This document shows positions 17,119 to 25,343 of a DNA stretch of 33,965 nt, one piece after another. The translations under genes were made by a program, and so were the position numbers. The stretch lies in the NCBI GenBank assembly GCA_016191785.1, contig JACPVJ010000097.1, forward strand, positions 1 to 33,965. The letters are read 5' to 3'. This DNA comes from Myxococcales bacterium (GTDB taxonomy: Bacteria; Myxococcota_A; Polyangia; Polyangiales; Polyangiaceae). How positions within the stretch are numbered: the stretch's first letter is position 1; each line of letters opens with the position of its first letter. The notes below the pieces were generated by a model. That model had not been told where the DNA came from, ran no database searches, and worked only from the letters and a program-made list of their open reading frames with translations.

Positions 17119-17141
17119 GGCCTCGGTTTTACCCGAAGGCC
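17119..17141. terminator. weak hairpin after the EEP lipoprotein gene
   Basis: GGCCTCGG (17119-17126) can pair imperfectly with CCCGAAGGCC (17132-17141) around TTTTA. It lies 11 bp past the stop codon. One base is bulged and no T-run follows, so it is only a candidate terminator. Confidence 0.25.
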
Positions 17142-17218
17142 GACGCGCAAGCCTGCGAAATGACAGCCCGAAGCGCGGATAATTTGGCGCGCGCGGTACG
17201 CTTCCACGTCGAACCTGC

Positions 17219-20200
17219 ATGCCCTCGCACCGGCGCCCCATCGAATTCGGCCGCCTGCTGGCGAGGCTGCTCTGCGCGCTCTTCGCGCTGATCGGCGCGG
17301 TGCCGCTGGCGCTGGCGGTGGCGGTTCGCTCACGACCCGTGCTCGACTGGGCCGCCCGCGAGACGTCGCGGGTGCTGCAGCAAGAGCTCGGCGTGACCGC
17401 GAGCTTCCGCGTCGAGATGCAGCTCTTGCCCCTGAGGGTGGCGCTCCACGACCTGGTCGTGCCCGCGTCGGACGGCGGCGCGCCCTTCCTGGTCGCCGAG
17501 AGCGCCTCGGTGCGGCCGCGGTTCTTCTCGCTCTTGGCGGGTCGCCTCGACGTGGGAGACGTCGAGATCCAGAGGCCCAAAGCCCGAATCGTGCTCCAGG
17601 GCGGCAAGCTGACCAACCTGGCGTACCGCCTGCCCGAGCGACAGGCGCCGGCGCAAAAGAGCACGCGCGCACCCTTCGGCTCCCTCGGCGTGACCGAGGC
17701 CGAGGTCGATCTCGATGTGGACGGCTTCAGGGTCACGACCGGGCCGATGGACGTGGACGTGTTCACCGACGTCGGGCCGAGCTTCGAGATCGGAGTGCGC
17801 GCCGCCGAGACACTGGTGAAGAGCCCGCGCAAGGTGACGATCGCCGCCACCGACGGCGCCCCTAATCGGCGTGGCGAGCTCGACCGGGTGGGCGAGCGCG
17901 AGTTCACCTACACCGCGTGGGACGAGGACGTGCTCTGCCAGCTCGATGCCCGCGTGCGGGTCGAGGGTGACAAGCTGCTGGTTCGCCGCCTGGCCCTGCT
18001 CGGGGTGGCAGACCAAGATCCGGGGGAGAACACCCGGCCGGCCTGCGTCACGGCCGAAGATCCGAGCGCCGCCCGGGTGGCAGTGGGCCTGTCGCAGGTC
18101 AGGTTCCAGCCGCGGGCCGGGCAGACACCGCTGATCGACGGCCACGTGGTGGTCCGAGCGCCCGCGAACATCACCAATCGCTACGTGAAGATGGGGCCGC
18201 TCGCGGGCTGGGTGGCGTTCGCCGGCGACGTGCGCTGGGACGGGCGCACCAAGTTGCCCGAGGTCCGGGGCCGGGTGCGGGGCGGTGACGTGCAGATCGA
18301 CGTCTACCGACTCGCGAAGAAGCTGGAAGTCGACGTGGCCCTCGAGAACGATCGCGTGGACGTCTCGCGCCTCGAAATGGGGTTTTCGGACGGCGTGATC
18401 GTGGTGAGCGACGTGCGCGTCAGTCCGATGGAGCCCGGCGCGCCGATGACCGCGGCGCGCGTGGACGGCAACGGTGTGTCGTTCTCGACCATGATGCGCG
18501 ACCTGGGGGTGACGCCCAACACCATCGTCACTTGGGGTCTGGACAAGACCCGCGCCACCAAGATCAAGGGCACCTTCTCGCCCTTGCGCATCGACGGTGA
18601 CCTGACCGCCGAGACCAGCAACTTCGAGATCTTCGACCGCGCGTACCACGACTCGGCGCGCAAGCACATGATCGGCGTGCGTGCCGCCAGCATCCGCGGC
18701 CGCTTCGGCGTGCGCGCCGACGCCCTCGAGTTCTACGACGTGCGCACCAGCTTCGGGAAGAGCGTGCTGAACGCGCCGCTGGTCAGCATCGGCTTCCACA
18801 ACGACATCGAGGTGAAGGTCGCCAAGGGCTCGAAGATCGATCTGGCCGACGCGAGCCCGCTGGTCGACATCCCCTGGGCCGGGTCGGCCGAGCTGTCGGT
18901 GCAGATGGCGGGCAAGATGGGCGACCCGCTCTTGACCGGCGACCTCGCGATCGCGAAGTTCGAGTTCGGCGGATTCCCGCTCGGGGACATCAAGAGCGGC
19001 AAGGTGCGCTTCCGCCCGCTGGTGGTCGATTTCTTCGACGTGCACGGCAAGAAGGGCAAGAGCGACTTCGTGATCCCCACCGGGCGCCTCGACTTCGACA
19101 GCGGCTCGACGGTGATCGCAGACGCCACCCTCCAGGCCCAGCGCTTCGACGTGCGGGACTTTTTGGCGATGTTCCTGTTCGATCAAGATCCCCGCTTCGA
19201 CCCCATCTTTGGTTCGGGCAAGGTGGACGCGCGCGTTCACTACGACCTCGGGGGCCGCAAAGACCGCTGCGGTGGCGGCCTGTTGAACGTGCTGGCGCGC
19301 GTGGACATGAAGAACCTCGATCTCTTCGAGGAGAAGTACGACTCGGGTCGCGCCGACTTCGACTTTCGCTGGGTGGACCGCGACGCGAGCTACCTCGGCA
19401 TCGAGATGGACGTCCCGAGCGTCACGCTCACCAAGGGCACCGGCACCGTGCTCGGATCGCTGAGCATGCGGCAGGGCGGGGTGGTGCGGGGCAACCTGGT
19501 CGGCACCTCGGTTCCGCTGGCCAAGATCGACGGCTTTGGCACCCTGGGCGCGCTGCTCGACGCCCGGGCGAGCGCCGTCGCCGAGGTCGAGGGCACGGTG
19601 GACGAGCTGGCCTTCACCAGCCACGTGCGCGTCTCGCCGATGCGCGTGGGGAGCCAGACGCTGCCCGCCTCCGACTTGTCGGTCACCCTCGAGCCCGTCA
19701 AGCGCCCGCTCAAAGTCGTCGGTCGGTCGCGTTGCGGCGGCCTGGTCACTGCGCCCTTCGATCGCTCGGAGTGGGAAGCCGACCCGGTGGCGGGCGTGTT
19801 CCACGTGGGCGGGCGGATGTTCGGCGGGCAGGTGAGCCTCGACGACCTGCGCGTCACGCGCCAGCGCAAGAAGACCGCGAAGGGCGCCCTCGTGTTCAAG
19901 GACCTCGACGTCGGCGCGTTCACCGAGCTGTCGCCGGCGGCGGGCACGGCCAAGGCCACCGGAAAGCTCAGCGGCAAGCTGGCCCTCGACGACCTGCCGC
20001 TGGATCGCCCGAGCGCCGCCCAGGGCTCTTTCGCCATCGAGCGCATGACGTTGGCTCGGGGCGGGCTCGAGGCCGAGATCTTGCCGGGCTCGAAGCCCAT
20101 CGCGCTCGCCCGGGGCAAGCTGTCCTTCCCCGGGCTCGCGCTGGCCCTGCGCACGCCCAGCCGGCAAGAGAGCGTCTTCGACGTCAAGGGCAGCGTCAGC

Positions 20201-21652
20201 GGTCTGGGCCAGGGCGCCACGGTCGACGCGTCGCTCACGCTGCGGCCGATGGATCTCGAGAAGCTGTCCGGTGCATTTCCGAGAGTGCAGAACGTAAAGG
20301 GCAAGCTGGCTGGTGGCCTCAAGGTCACCGGCCCGGCAGCCGCGCTGCGCTACCAGGGCGGGTTCGATCTCGACGGGGGCGAGGTCCAGCTCCGGGGCTT
20401 CTCGCCGATCACCGACGTGAAGGTCTCGCTCTTGGTCGACAACGACGAGCTCCGCCTGACTCGGGGCTCGGCCAAGGTCGGAAGCGGGTCGCTCTCCGTC
20501 AGCGGCAGCGCGCCGCTCAAAGGCTTCCAGCTCGGTACGCTGACCGGTCTGATCCGCGCCCGCGACATCGCCCTGCCCCTGGCCGAGGGAGTGAAGGGCA
20601 GCGTGGACGGCGACCTGGCGCTGACCTGGGAGCCCGCCGCCTCGGACGCGGCCGAGCGAACCCTGCCCCGGCTCACCGGCAACGTCTTGCTCAAGTCGTT
20701 CGAGTACACCCGCCCGGTGGTGATGACCGCCGACATCACCACCCTGGCCCAGCGAGGCAAGCGCACCACCTTCGAAGCTTACGATCCGGCCGACGACTTC
20801 CTCGACTTCGACGTCACGCTGAAGAGCGATCGCGCGCTCAAGCTGCGGAACAACCTGATCGAGGCCGAGCTCGTGCTCGAGCCCGAGGGGCTGACGCTGG
20901 CCGGCACCAACCAGCGCTATGGCCTGCGCGGCGAGGTCAAGATCAAGCAGGGCGGCAGCATCAAGCTGCGCCGCAACGAGTTCGAGATCCGCCAGGGCGT
21001 GGTGCGCTTCGACGACGTCACGCGCATCGCGCCGCAGGTCGACGTGACCGCGGTCACCGAATATCGCCGGTACAGCGAGTCCAGCTCGGCCGAAAAGGGC
21101 GGGTCTGCCGCGCCCACCGGCGGCTCGGGTCAGAGCGGCACCGCCGCACAAGGTGGCCGCTGGCGCATCGCGATGCGCGCTCACGGTGACGCCGACAAGC
21201 TGGCCATCGATCTGACCAGCGACCCGGCGCTGGCCCAGGACGACATCTTCCTCTTGCTCACCGTGGGCCTGACGCGCGCCGAGCTGGATCAAGCCCAGAG
21301 CGCCAGCGTCGGCGAGTCGGTGGCGCTCGAAGCCCTGGGCACGCTCAGCGGCGCCGACCGCGCCGTGGCCGAGGCGCTGCCGCTGATCGACGAGTTCCGC
21401 TTCGGCAGCGCGTATTCGTCGCGCACCGGCCGCACCGAGCCCACCGTGACCATCGGCAAGCGGCTGGCCGAGCGCATTCGCGCCAACGTGACCAGCGGGC
21501 TGGCCGAGTCCCGCGAGATCCGCTCGAACCTGGAGTGGCGGCTGAACAACCGCGTCAGCCTCGAGGGCTCGTACGACAACGTGAACGACATCTCGAGCTC
21601 GTCGCTCGGCAACCTGGGCGCCGACATCCGCTGGCGGCTCGAGTTCGAGTGA
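17219..21652 (+). CDS. TamB-like inner-membrane/periplasmic protein (TamB, DUF490 C-terminal domain)
   Basis: A 1477-residue AsmA/TamB-superfamily protein; such proteins span the periplasm and support outer-membrane protein assembly or phospholipid transport. One N-terminal membrane anchor (about residues 12-36, LLARLLCALFALIGAVPLALAVAV) is followed by a long succession of short beta-strand repeats. The start of the repeats looks AsmA-like (VALHDLVVPASDGGAPFLVAE, VGDVEIQRPKARIVL). The conserved TamB domain covers roughly residues 1150-1477: LKLRNNLIEAELVLE, GLRGEVKIKQGGSIKLRRNEFEI, DDIFLLLTVGLTRAEL, GRTEPTVTIGKRLAERI and a final barrel-like NRVSLEGSYDNVNDISSSSLGNLGADIRWRLEFE. Its usual partner TamA is not in the window. 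A TACGCT hexamer (17197-17202) is a possible -10. A 1320-residue open frame on the other strand is a shadow. Confidence 0.92.
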   Translation: MPSHRRPIEFGRLLARLLCALFALIGAVPLALAVAVRSRPVLDWAARETSRVLQQELGVTASFRVEMQLLPLRVALHDLVVPASDGGAPFLVAESASVRPRFFSLLAGRLDVGDVEIQRPKARIVLQGGKLTNLAYRLPERQAPAQKSTRAPFGSLGVTEAEVDLDVDGFRVTTGPMDVDVFTDVGPSFEIGVRAAETLVKSPRKVTIAATDGAPNRRGELDRVGEREFTYTAWDEDVLCQLDARVRVEGDKLLVRRLALLGVADQDPGENTRPACVTAEDPSAARVAVGLSQVRFQPRAGQTPLIDGHVVVRAPANITNRYVKMGPLAGWVAFAGDVRWDGRTKLPEVRGRVRGGDVQIDVYRLAKKLEVDVALENDRVDVSRLEMGFSDGVIVVSDVRVSPMEPGAPMTAARVDGNGVSFSTMMRDLGVTPNTIVTWGLDKTRATKIKGTFSPLRIDGDLTAETSNFEIFDRAYHDSARKHMIGVRAASIRGRFGVRADALEFYDVRTSFGKSVLNAPLVSIGFHNDIEVKVAKGSKIDLADASPLVDIPWAGSAELSVQMAGKMGDPLLTGDLAIAKFEFGGFPLGDIKSGKVRFRPLVVDFFDVHGKKGKSDFVIPTGRLDFDSGSTVIADATLQAQRFDVRDFLAMFLFDQDPRFDPIFGSGKVDARVHYDLGGRKDRCGGGLLNVLARVDMKNLDLFEEKYDSGRADFDFRWVDRDASYLGIEMDVPSVTLTKGTGTVLGSLSMRQGGVVRGNLVGTSVPLAKIDGFGTLGALLDARASAVAEVEGTVDELAFTSHVRVSPMRVGSQTLPASDLSVTLEPVKRPLKVVGRSRCGGLVTAPFDRSEWEADPVAGVFHVGGRMFGGQVSLDDLRVTRQRKKTAKGALVFKDLDVGAFTELSPAAGTAKATGKLSGKLALDDLPLDRPSAAQGSFAIERMTLARGGLEAEILPGSKPIALARGKLSFPGLALALRTPSRQESVFDVKGSVSGLGQGATVDASLTLRPMDLEKLSGAFPRVQNVKGKLAGGLKVTGPAAALRYQGGFDLDGGEVQLRGFSPITDVKVSLLVDNDELRLTRGSAKVGSGSLSVSGSAPLKGFQLGTLTGLIRARDIALPLAEGVKGSVDGDLALTWEPAASDAAERTLPRLTGNVLLKSFEYTRPVVMTADITTLAQRGKRTTFEAYDPADDFLDFDVTLKSDRALKLRNNLIEAELVLEPEGLTLAGTNQRYGLRGEVKIKQGGSIKLRRNEFEIRQGVVRFDDVTRIAPQVDVTAVTEYRRYSESSSAEKGGSAAPTGGSGQSGTAAQGGRWRIAMRAHGDADKLAIDLTSDPALAQDDIFLLLTVGLTRAELDQAQSASVGESVALEALGTLSGADRAVAEALPLIDEFRFGSAYSSRTGRTEPTVTIGKRLAERIRANVTSGLAESREIRSNLEWRLNNRVSLEGSYDNVNDISSSSLGNLGADIRWRLEFE

Positions 21653-21655
21653 GCC

Positions 21656-22333
21656 TCAGTGTGGCCTGAGCCGGCCGTCCTCCATCTCGTAGAGCACGTC
21701 GAACACGTCGAGCGCGCGGTGGTCGTGGGTGACCACCAGCACCGCGGCGCCCCGCTCGTGGGCCACCTTCCGGAACAGCTCCATCACCGCGCGGCTGCGC
21801 ACGCTGTCGAGCGCGGCCGTGGGCTCGTCGGCCAAGATGAGCGAAGGCTCGTTGGCCAGCGCGCGCGCGATGGCCACGCGCTGCTGCTCACCCCCGCTCA
21901 GCGTCTCGGGATAGGCCGACTGCCGATGGGAGACATCGAGATAGCGCAGCAGATCGAGCGCGCGTTTCCTGCCGTCGGACTTGCCCCCGAGCTCGCAGGC
22001 AATCTCGACGTTCTCTCGCGCGTTCAGGAACGAGACCAGGTTGGCCTTCTGGAAGACGAACCCCAGGTGCAGGCGCCGAAGGCGCGAGACGTCGGTCAGC
22101 GCGACGCCGTCTTTGACCACCGAGCGGCCCTCGAAGATCACCTCGCCCGCGTCGGGCAGCGAGACCAGGCCCAGCGCCTTGACCAGCGTGGACTTCCCCG
22201 CGCCGCTCGGGCCCAGCAGCGCGGCGACGGTTCCGCGCTCGAGCGAGAGGCTCACGTCCGCCAGCGCCGTCACCTTGGCCGTGCCGTCGCCGTAGGTCTT
22301 GGTCAGCCCGATGGCCTCTACTGAGCGCGTCAT
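21656..22333 (-). CDS. ABC transporter ATPase (DevA/MacB/LolD type)
   Basis: This 225-residue ATPase is the motor of the three-gene exporter. Walker A is GPSGAGKST (41-49), the Q-loop is [19 protein letters not shown], the signature is LSGGEQQR (145-152), Walker B is LILADEPT (165-172), and the H-loop is VVTHDH (His203). Length and sequence match the DevA/LolD/MacB ATPases that drive mechanotransmission rather than bulk passage through the membrane. The ATG at 22333 follows the permease stop by 2 bp (TGA-GC-ATG), so the genes are translationally coupled. A longer in-frame reading to 22537 overlaps the permease and is not used. The stop codon lies 3 bp from the TamB stop. Confidence 0.94.
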   Translation of the reverse strand: MTRSVEAIGLTKTYGDGTAKVTALADVSLSLERGTVAALLGPSGAGKSTLVKALGLVSLPDAGEVIFEGRSVVKDGVALTDVSRLRRLHLGFVFQKANLVSFLNARENVEIACELGGKSDGRKRALDLLRYLDVSHRQSAYPETLSGGEQQRVAIARALANEPSLILADEPTAALDSVRSRAVMELFRKVAHERGAAVLVVTHDHRALDVFDVLYEMEDGRLRPH

Positions 22334-22335
22334 GC

Positions 22336-23547
22336 TCAGCCCTCCAGCGCGCGGCTCGGATCCACGCGCATCACGTGCGACAGCCCGAGCACGCTCGCCA
22401 GGCTGACCACCACGAACACCACGACCGGGGCCGTCACCGAGAGCAGCTCGGTGATCACCACGCGCCGTGGGAAGATTGGATACACCACCTGACCCAGCGC
22501 GAACGCGATGCCGTAAGCCAAGACACCGAGCAGCCACGACTGCTGCAGCACCATGCCGAGGAGCTTGGGTCTGGGCGCGCCCATCAGCTTCAAGATCGCC
22601 AGGTCGTGGGTCTTTTCGAGCGTCAGGTTGTAGATCACCATCGCGATGATCACCGTCGCCGTGAGCGTCAGGATCACTGTGAAGAGCCCGATCTGCATCC
22701 GGGCCCGGGCCACCACGCCACCCAGCAAGAGGTCCTCTTCCTCAGCCTGCGTGTAGACCGACACGTCACCCCACGACGCGAGCGTGCGTTGCACCTCGCT
22801 CAGGCGCTGCGGGTCGGCCTCGATCAAGACCGCCGCCAGCGGCGGCGACGAGAGCGCTGGAGAGCGCCACGCCGAGTCCAGGGCCAGGTCTTCCAGCGCC
22901 GGCTGACCGCGCCCGAGGTCCGTGCGGCGCAGCCGGTCGGCCACTCGCTGCCGCTCGAGCGCGACGGCCTCGGCGGGCTGCTCCACGGCGACCTTGTGCG
23001 AGTCTGCGACGGTCATGAAGGCGACCGAGTCGCCGCCCGAGGTGAGCGCGTTCCGGGTCAGCCCCACCACGCGATACGGCTCGGCGGCCAGCACCAGCGT
23101 CTCGCCGATGTCGAGTCCCAGCGACGCGTCGACCACCATCTCGCCGTGGGGCTGCGACAGCGGCCGCCCGCGCACCAGCGGCAGGGAAGCGCCGGTGTCG
23201 TCGGGCCAGCTCAGGCCCACCAGCGCGATCCGCATCACGCTTCCCGCGTGCTCGCGCTGGATCAGCTGATAGGTGTAGCCGCGCGCGCGGCGCACGCCGG
23301 GGACCGCGGCAGCGCGGGCCTCGACGCTGGGGTCGACGCGTGACGCCTCGGCGAACGGCCCGCGCGTGTCGCGCTGCACGACCCACAGGTCGGTGTGCAT
23401 GGCGCGGGTCAAGAGCGTGGCGTCGTCGACCATGCCGGCATAGATGCCCTGCATCGCCACCACCACGCTGACCAAGAGGCCGATGCCCGCGGCGGTCCCG
23501 ATGAAGCGCGCCAGGTGGCGCCGCACGTCGCGCAGCGCGAGGTTCAC
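22336..23547 (-). CDS. ABC transporter permease (DevC/MacB-like, FtsX domain)
   Basis: A 403-residue permease. One N-terminal helix (FIGTAAGIGLLVSVVVAM, about 15-32) is followed by a large periplasmic domain (about 40-265) and three C-terminal helices (about 280-395: IGLFTVILTLTATVIIAMVIYNL, LLGVLAYGIAFALGQVV, VVVFVVVSLASVLGLSHV). The segment LEKTHDLAILKLMGAPRPKLLGMVLQQ between helices two and three is the FtsX-family coupling loop. The start is a GTG at 23547 overlapping the TGA of the membrane-fusion gene in GTGA, with GGAGGG five bases upstream. The gene order fusion protein, permease, ATPase matches cyanobacterial devBCA. A longer reading to 23883 runs inside the upstream gene and is rejected. 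Confidence 0.92.
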   Translation of the reverse strand: MNLALRDVRRHLARFIGTAAGIGLLVSVVVAMQGIYAGMVDDATLLTRAMHTDLWVVQRDTRGPFAEASRVDPSVEARAAAVPGVRRARGYTYQLIQREHAGSVMRIALVGLSWPDDTGASLPLVRGRPLSQPHGEMVVDASLGLDIGETLVLAAEPYRVVGLTRNALTSGGDSVAFMTVADSHKVAVEQPAEAVALERQRVADRLRRTDLGRGQPALEDLALDSAWRSPALSSPPLAAVLIEADPQRLSEVQRTLASWGDVSVYTQAEEEDLLLGGVVARARMQIGLFTVILTLTATVIIAMVIYNLTLEKTHDLAILKLMGAPRPKLLGMVLQQSWLLGVLAYGIAFALGQVVYPIFPRRVVITELLSVTAPVVVFVVVSLASVLGLSHVMRVDPSRALEG

Positions 23548-24698
23548 TGGACCCTCCAGCGTCGGCCGGGGCTCAGCGTGCCGCCGGGGGCGGGGGCGCT
23601 GAGCAAGGTGTCGCCCTCGGCCAGCCCTTCGAGCACCTCCGCGTGGTCGCGCCCGCTGATCCCGAAGCGCGGTCGCACGAGTGTCACGCGACCATCGCGA
23701 TCGACCAGCACGTAGGGCCCGCTCCCATCGCGCCCGATGGCGGCGGTCGGCACCCGCAGCACGTCTTCCTTCCGCGCGAGCTCGACCCGGGCGTCGGCAC
23801 GCTGCCCGATGGCCACGCGGCGGTCCAGCTTGTCCGGCGTCAGCTCGGCGAAGACCTCGTGGGTCTGGCGATCCGCCTCCCAAGCGATGCGCGTCACCTT
23901 CCCCGGCACCGCCGCGCTGGCACCCGGAAACCAGAGCCAGCCCCGCTGGTCGGCGGACAGCTCGTGCAGCACCGACTCGTCCATGGCCGCGCGCACGTAG
24001 GTCTGAGTCGGGTCGACGATCCGGAGCACCGTCGAGCCCACCGTGACCGTGTCGCCCGGCTCGCGCAGGCGGCGAGTGACCAGACCGTCGAACGGCGCAA
24101 GCAGAGTGGCGCGCACCATCGCCACCTGCTTCTGCTTGGCGCCGCTGGCCGCGACGTCGATGCCCCGCGTCGCTTCGGCGCGCTGGGCCAGCACGCGATC
24201 GAGATCGGCGCGCGCCACGCGCAAGCGATCGGCAGCGTCGTCCTTCTGCTGGGCCGAGACCACGCCGGTGGCCGATAGCGCCGAGGTGCGCTGCGAGTCC
24301 CGCTCGGCGGCGCTCATCAGCGCTCGGACCCGCTTCTCGTCGGCGGCCAGCCGCTCGAGCGACGCGCGGGCTGCCGAGATCCCAGTCTTGGCCAGGCGCA
24401 GGTCGGCCTCGGCCTGGCTGGTCTCGAGGCGTGCCAGCTCTTGCCCCAGGGTCACCCGATCGCCCTCGTCCACCAGCACCGCGCTCAGGCGCCCCACCAG
24501 GTCGAAGCCCACCGCCGCCTCGCGCTGGCTCTCGACCGTGCCGCGACCGAAGGCTTCGAGCACCACCGCGCCGCGCTCGACCCGCGCGGTGCGCGCAGCC
24601 ACGGGCCGGGCAAGGCGGAACCAGAGGGCGAAGGCCACGGCGCCCACCAGCGCCAGCGGCCAGAGCAGCGTTCGGGCGACACGCAGCAGACTTGACAT
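23544..24698 (-). CDS. periplasmic membrane-fusion protein (HlyD/DevB type)
   Basis: A 384-residue adaptor linking the inner-membrane ABC complex to an outer-membrane channel. A single N-terminal helix (about 7-28, ARTLLWPLALVGAVAFALWF) anchors it. The first half of the lipoyl-like domain is VLEAFGRGTVESQREAAVGFDLVGRLSAVLVDEGDRV; a coiled-coil hairpin (about 90-190) follows; the second lipoyl half is ATLLAPFDGLVTRRLREPGDTVTVGS; then beta-barrel and membrane-proximal domains (YVRAAMDESVLHEL, LRVPTAAIGRDGSG). No TolC-type gene is in the window. The ATG at 24698 lies inside the palindrome shared with tetR, 28 bp from the tetR start. The 20-codon upstream extension crosses the tetR start and is rejected. 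There is no ribosome site before this ATG. Confidence 0.92.
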   Translation of the reverse strand: MSSLLRVARTLLWPLALVGAVAFALWFRLARPVAARTARVERGAVVLEAFGRGTVESQREAAVGFDLVGRLSAVLVDEGDRVTLGQELARLETSQAEADLRLAKTGISAARASLERLAADEKRVRALMSAAERDSQRTSALSATGVVSAQQKDDAADRLRVARADLDRVLAQRAEATRGIDVAASGAKQKQVAMVRATLLAPFDGLVTRRLREPGDTVTVGSTVLRIVDPTQTYVRAAMDESVLHELSADQRGWLWFPGASAAVPGKVTRIAWEADRQTHEVFAELTPDKLDRRVAIGQRADARVELARKEDVLRVPTAAIGRDGSGPYVLVDRDGRVTLVRPRFGISGRDHAEVLEGLAEGDTLLSAPAPGGTLSPGRRWRVQ

Positions 24699-24734
24699 GC
24701 TTGTAAGTAAGCGCTTACTTGCAGACATGTCAAG
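24691..24734. promoter_or_regulatory. 44-bp imperfect palindrome: TetR operator and overlapping divergent promoters
   Basis: The palindrome is centred between 24712 and 24713. Its core AAGTAAGCGCTTACTT (24705-24720) is perfect, as expected for a TetR-family operator. The outer arms CTTGACATG (24691-24699) and CATGTCAAG (24726-24734) are also perfect, and 19 of 22 base pairs match overall. The arms contain both start codons: HlyD at 24698 and TetR at 24727. TTGACA occurs on each strand pointing inward (24692-24697 plus; 24733-24728 minus). A 17-bp spacer leads to TTACTT on each strand, a weak -10 match. Each implied transcript start falls on the A of its ATG. Bound TetR would block both promoters. 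Confidence 0.75.
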
Positions 24735-25323
24735 CCCCCGCACCACCCGCCGCCCCACCGCCCAGCGTCAGGACGAGCTGACGTCGGCAGCCCTCGAGCT
24801 GATCGCGACCCGGGGCATCAGCGCGCTCACGACCCGCGCCCTGGCGGCCCACGTTGGGATCACGGGGGGGGCGATCTTCCGGCATTTTCCCACGCTGGAC
24901 GCCCTGCTCGACGCGGTCGTGGCTCGGGTCGAGACACTCCTCGCCGGCACCCTCCCCGACGAGGCCTTGCCCCCGCGGGAGCGGCTGGCTCGCTTCGTCG
25001 AGGCCCGCAGCACCGCGGTGGGCAGCCAGGTCGGCGTGCTGCAGCTGGTCTCGTCCGAGCAGTTCCAGCTCGCGCTGCCCCCGGCGGCGGTCGCGCGCTT
25101 GCAGAAGTGCGTGGACCAGACCCGCGCCTACGTCGTCGGTGCGCTGCGCGCGGGCCAAACCGACGGAAGCATTCGCGACGACATCGACGCCAAGTCGCTG
25201 GCGGTGATCGTGCTCGGCACCACGCGCTTGCTGGCCATGAAGCGCGGCGGAGCCGATCCGCGAGCGGTGCGGAAGGCGCTGGTGACCTTGCTCGAGCCGC
25301 CGCCGCCCGCCCGCCCCCGCTGA
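24727..25323 (+). CDS. TetR/AcrR-family transcriptional repressor
   Basis: A 198-residue regulator. The N-terminal TetR helix-turn-helix is clear: ELTSAALELIATRGISALTTRALAAHVGITGGAIFRHFPTLDALLDAVV, with the recognition part ALAAHVGITGGAIFRHF at about 38-54. The C-terminal ligand and dimer domain (about 70-190) is of the AcrR type, with VGVLQLVSSEQFQLALPPAAVARLQ. It is divergent from the exporter and shares the palindromic operator, so it most likely represses both the exporter and itself and is released by a ligand. The next gene starts 20 bp after its stop in the same direction. No ribosome site precedes the ATG, consistent with a leaderless transcript. The ligand is unknown; the lipase neighbour makes a fatty acid or lipid product worth considering. 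Confidence 0.93.
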   Translation: MSSPRTTRRPTAQRQDELTSAALELIATRGISALTTRALAAHVGITGGAIFRHFPTLDALLDAVVARVETLLAGTLPDEALPPRERLARFVEARSTAVGSQVGVLQLVSSEQFQLALPPAAVARLQKCVDQTRAYVVGALRAGQTDGSIRDDIDAKSLAVIVLGTTRLLAMKRGGADPRAVRKALVTLLEPPPPARPR

Positions 25324-25331
25324 GATTCGGA

Positions 25332-25337
25332 TACGAT
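25332..25337 (+). promoter_or_regulatory. possible -10 hexamer of the lipase-like gene
   Basis: TACGAT fits TANNNT. The implied transcript start is 25344, the A of the ATG, which would give a leaderless mRNA. No ribosome site or good -35 is visible, and read-through from tetR is also likely. Confidence 0.3.
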
Positions 25338-25343
25338 GCACGC

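Noticed and set aside
17160..17183. ATGACA and GATAAT as a TamB promoter
   Set aside because: Each hexamer matches consensus well, but the spacer is only 12 bp, too short for a normal sigma-70 promoter.
17330..21292. 1320-codon open frame on the minus strand
   Set aside because: It is antisense to the TamB-like gene, has low-complexity composition rich in His, Ala and Arg, and shows no recognisable domain.
22334..22537. 68-residue N-terminal extension of the ABC ATPase
   Set aside because: It overlaps the permease coding region in another frame, and the ATG at 22333 gives a standard ATPase start.
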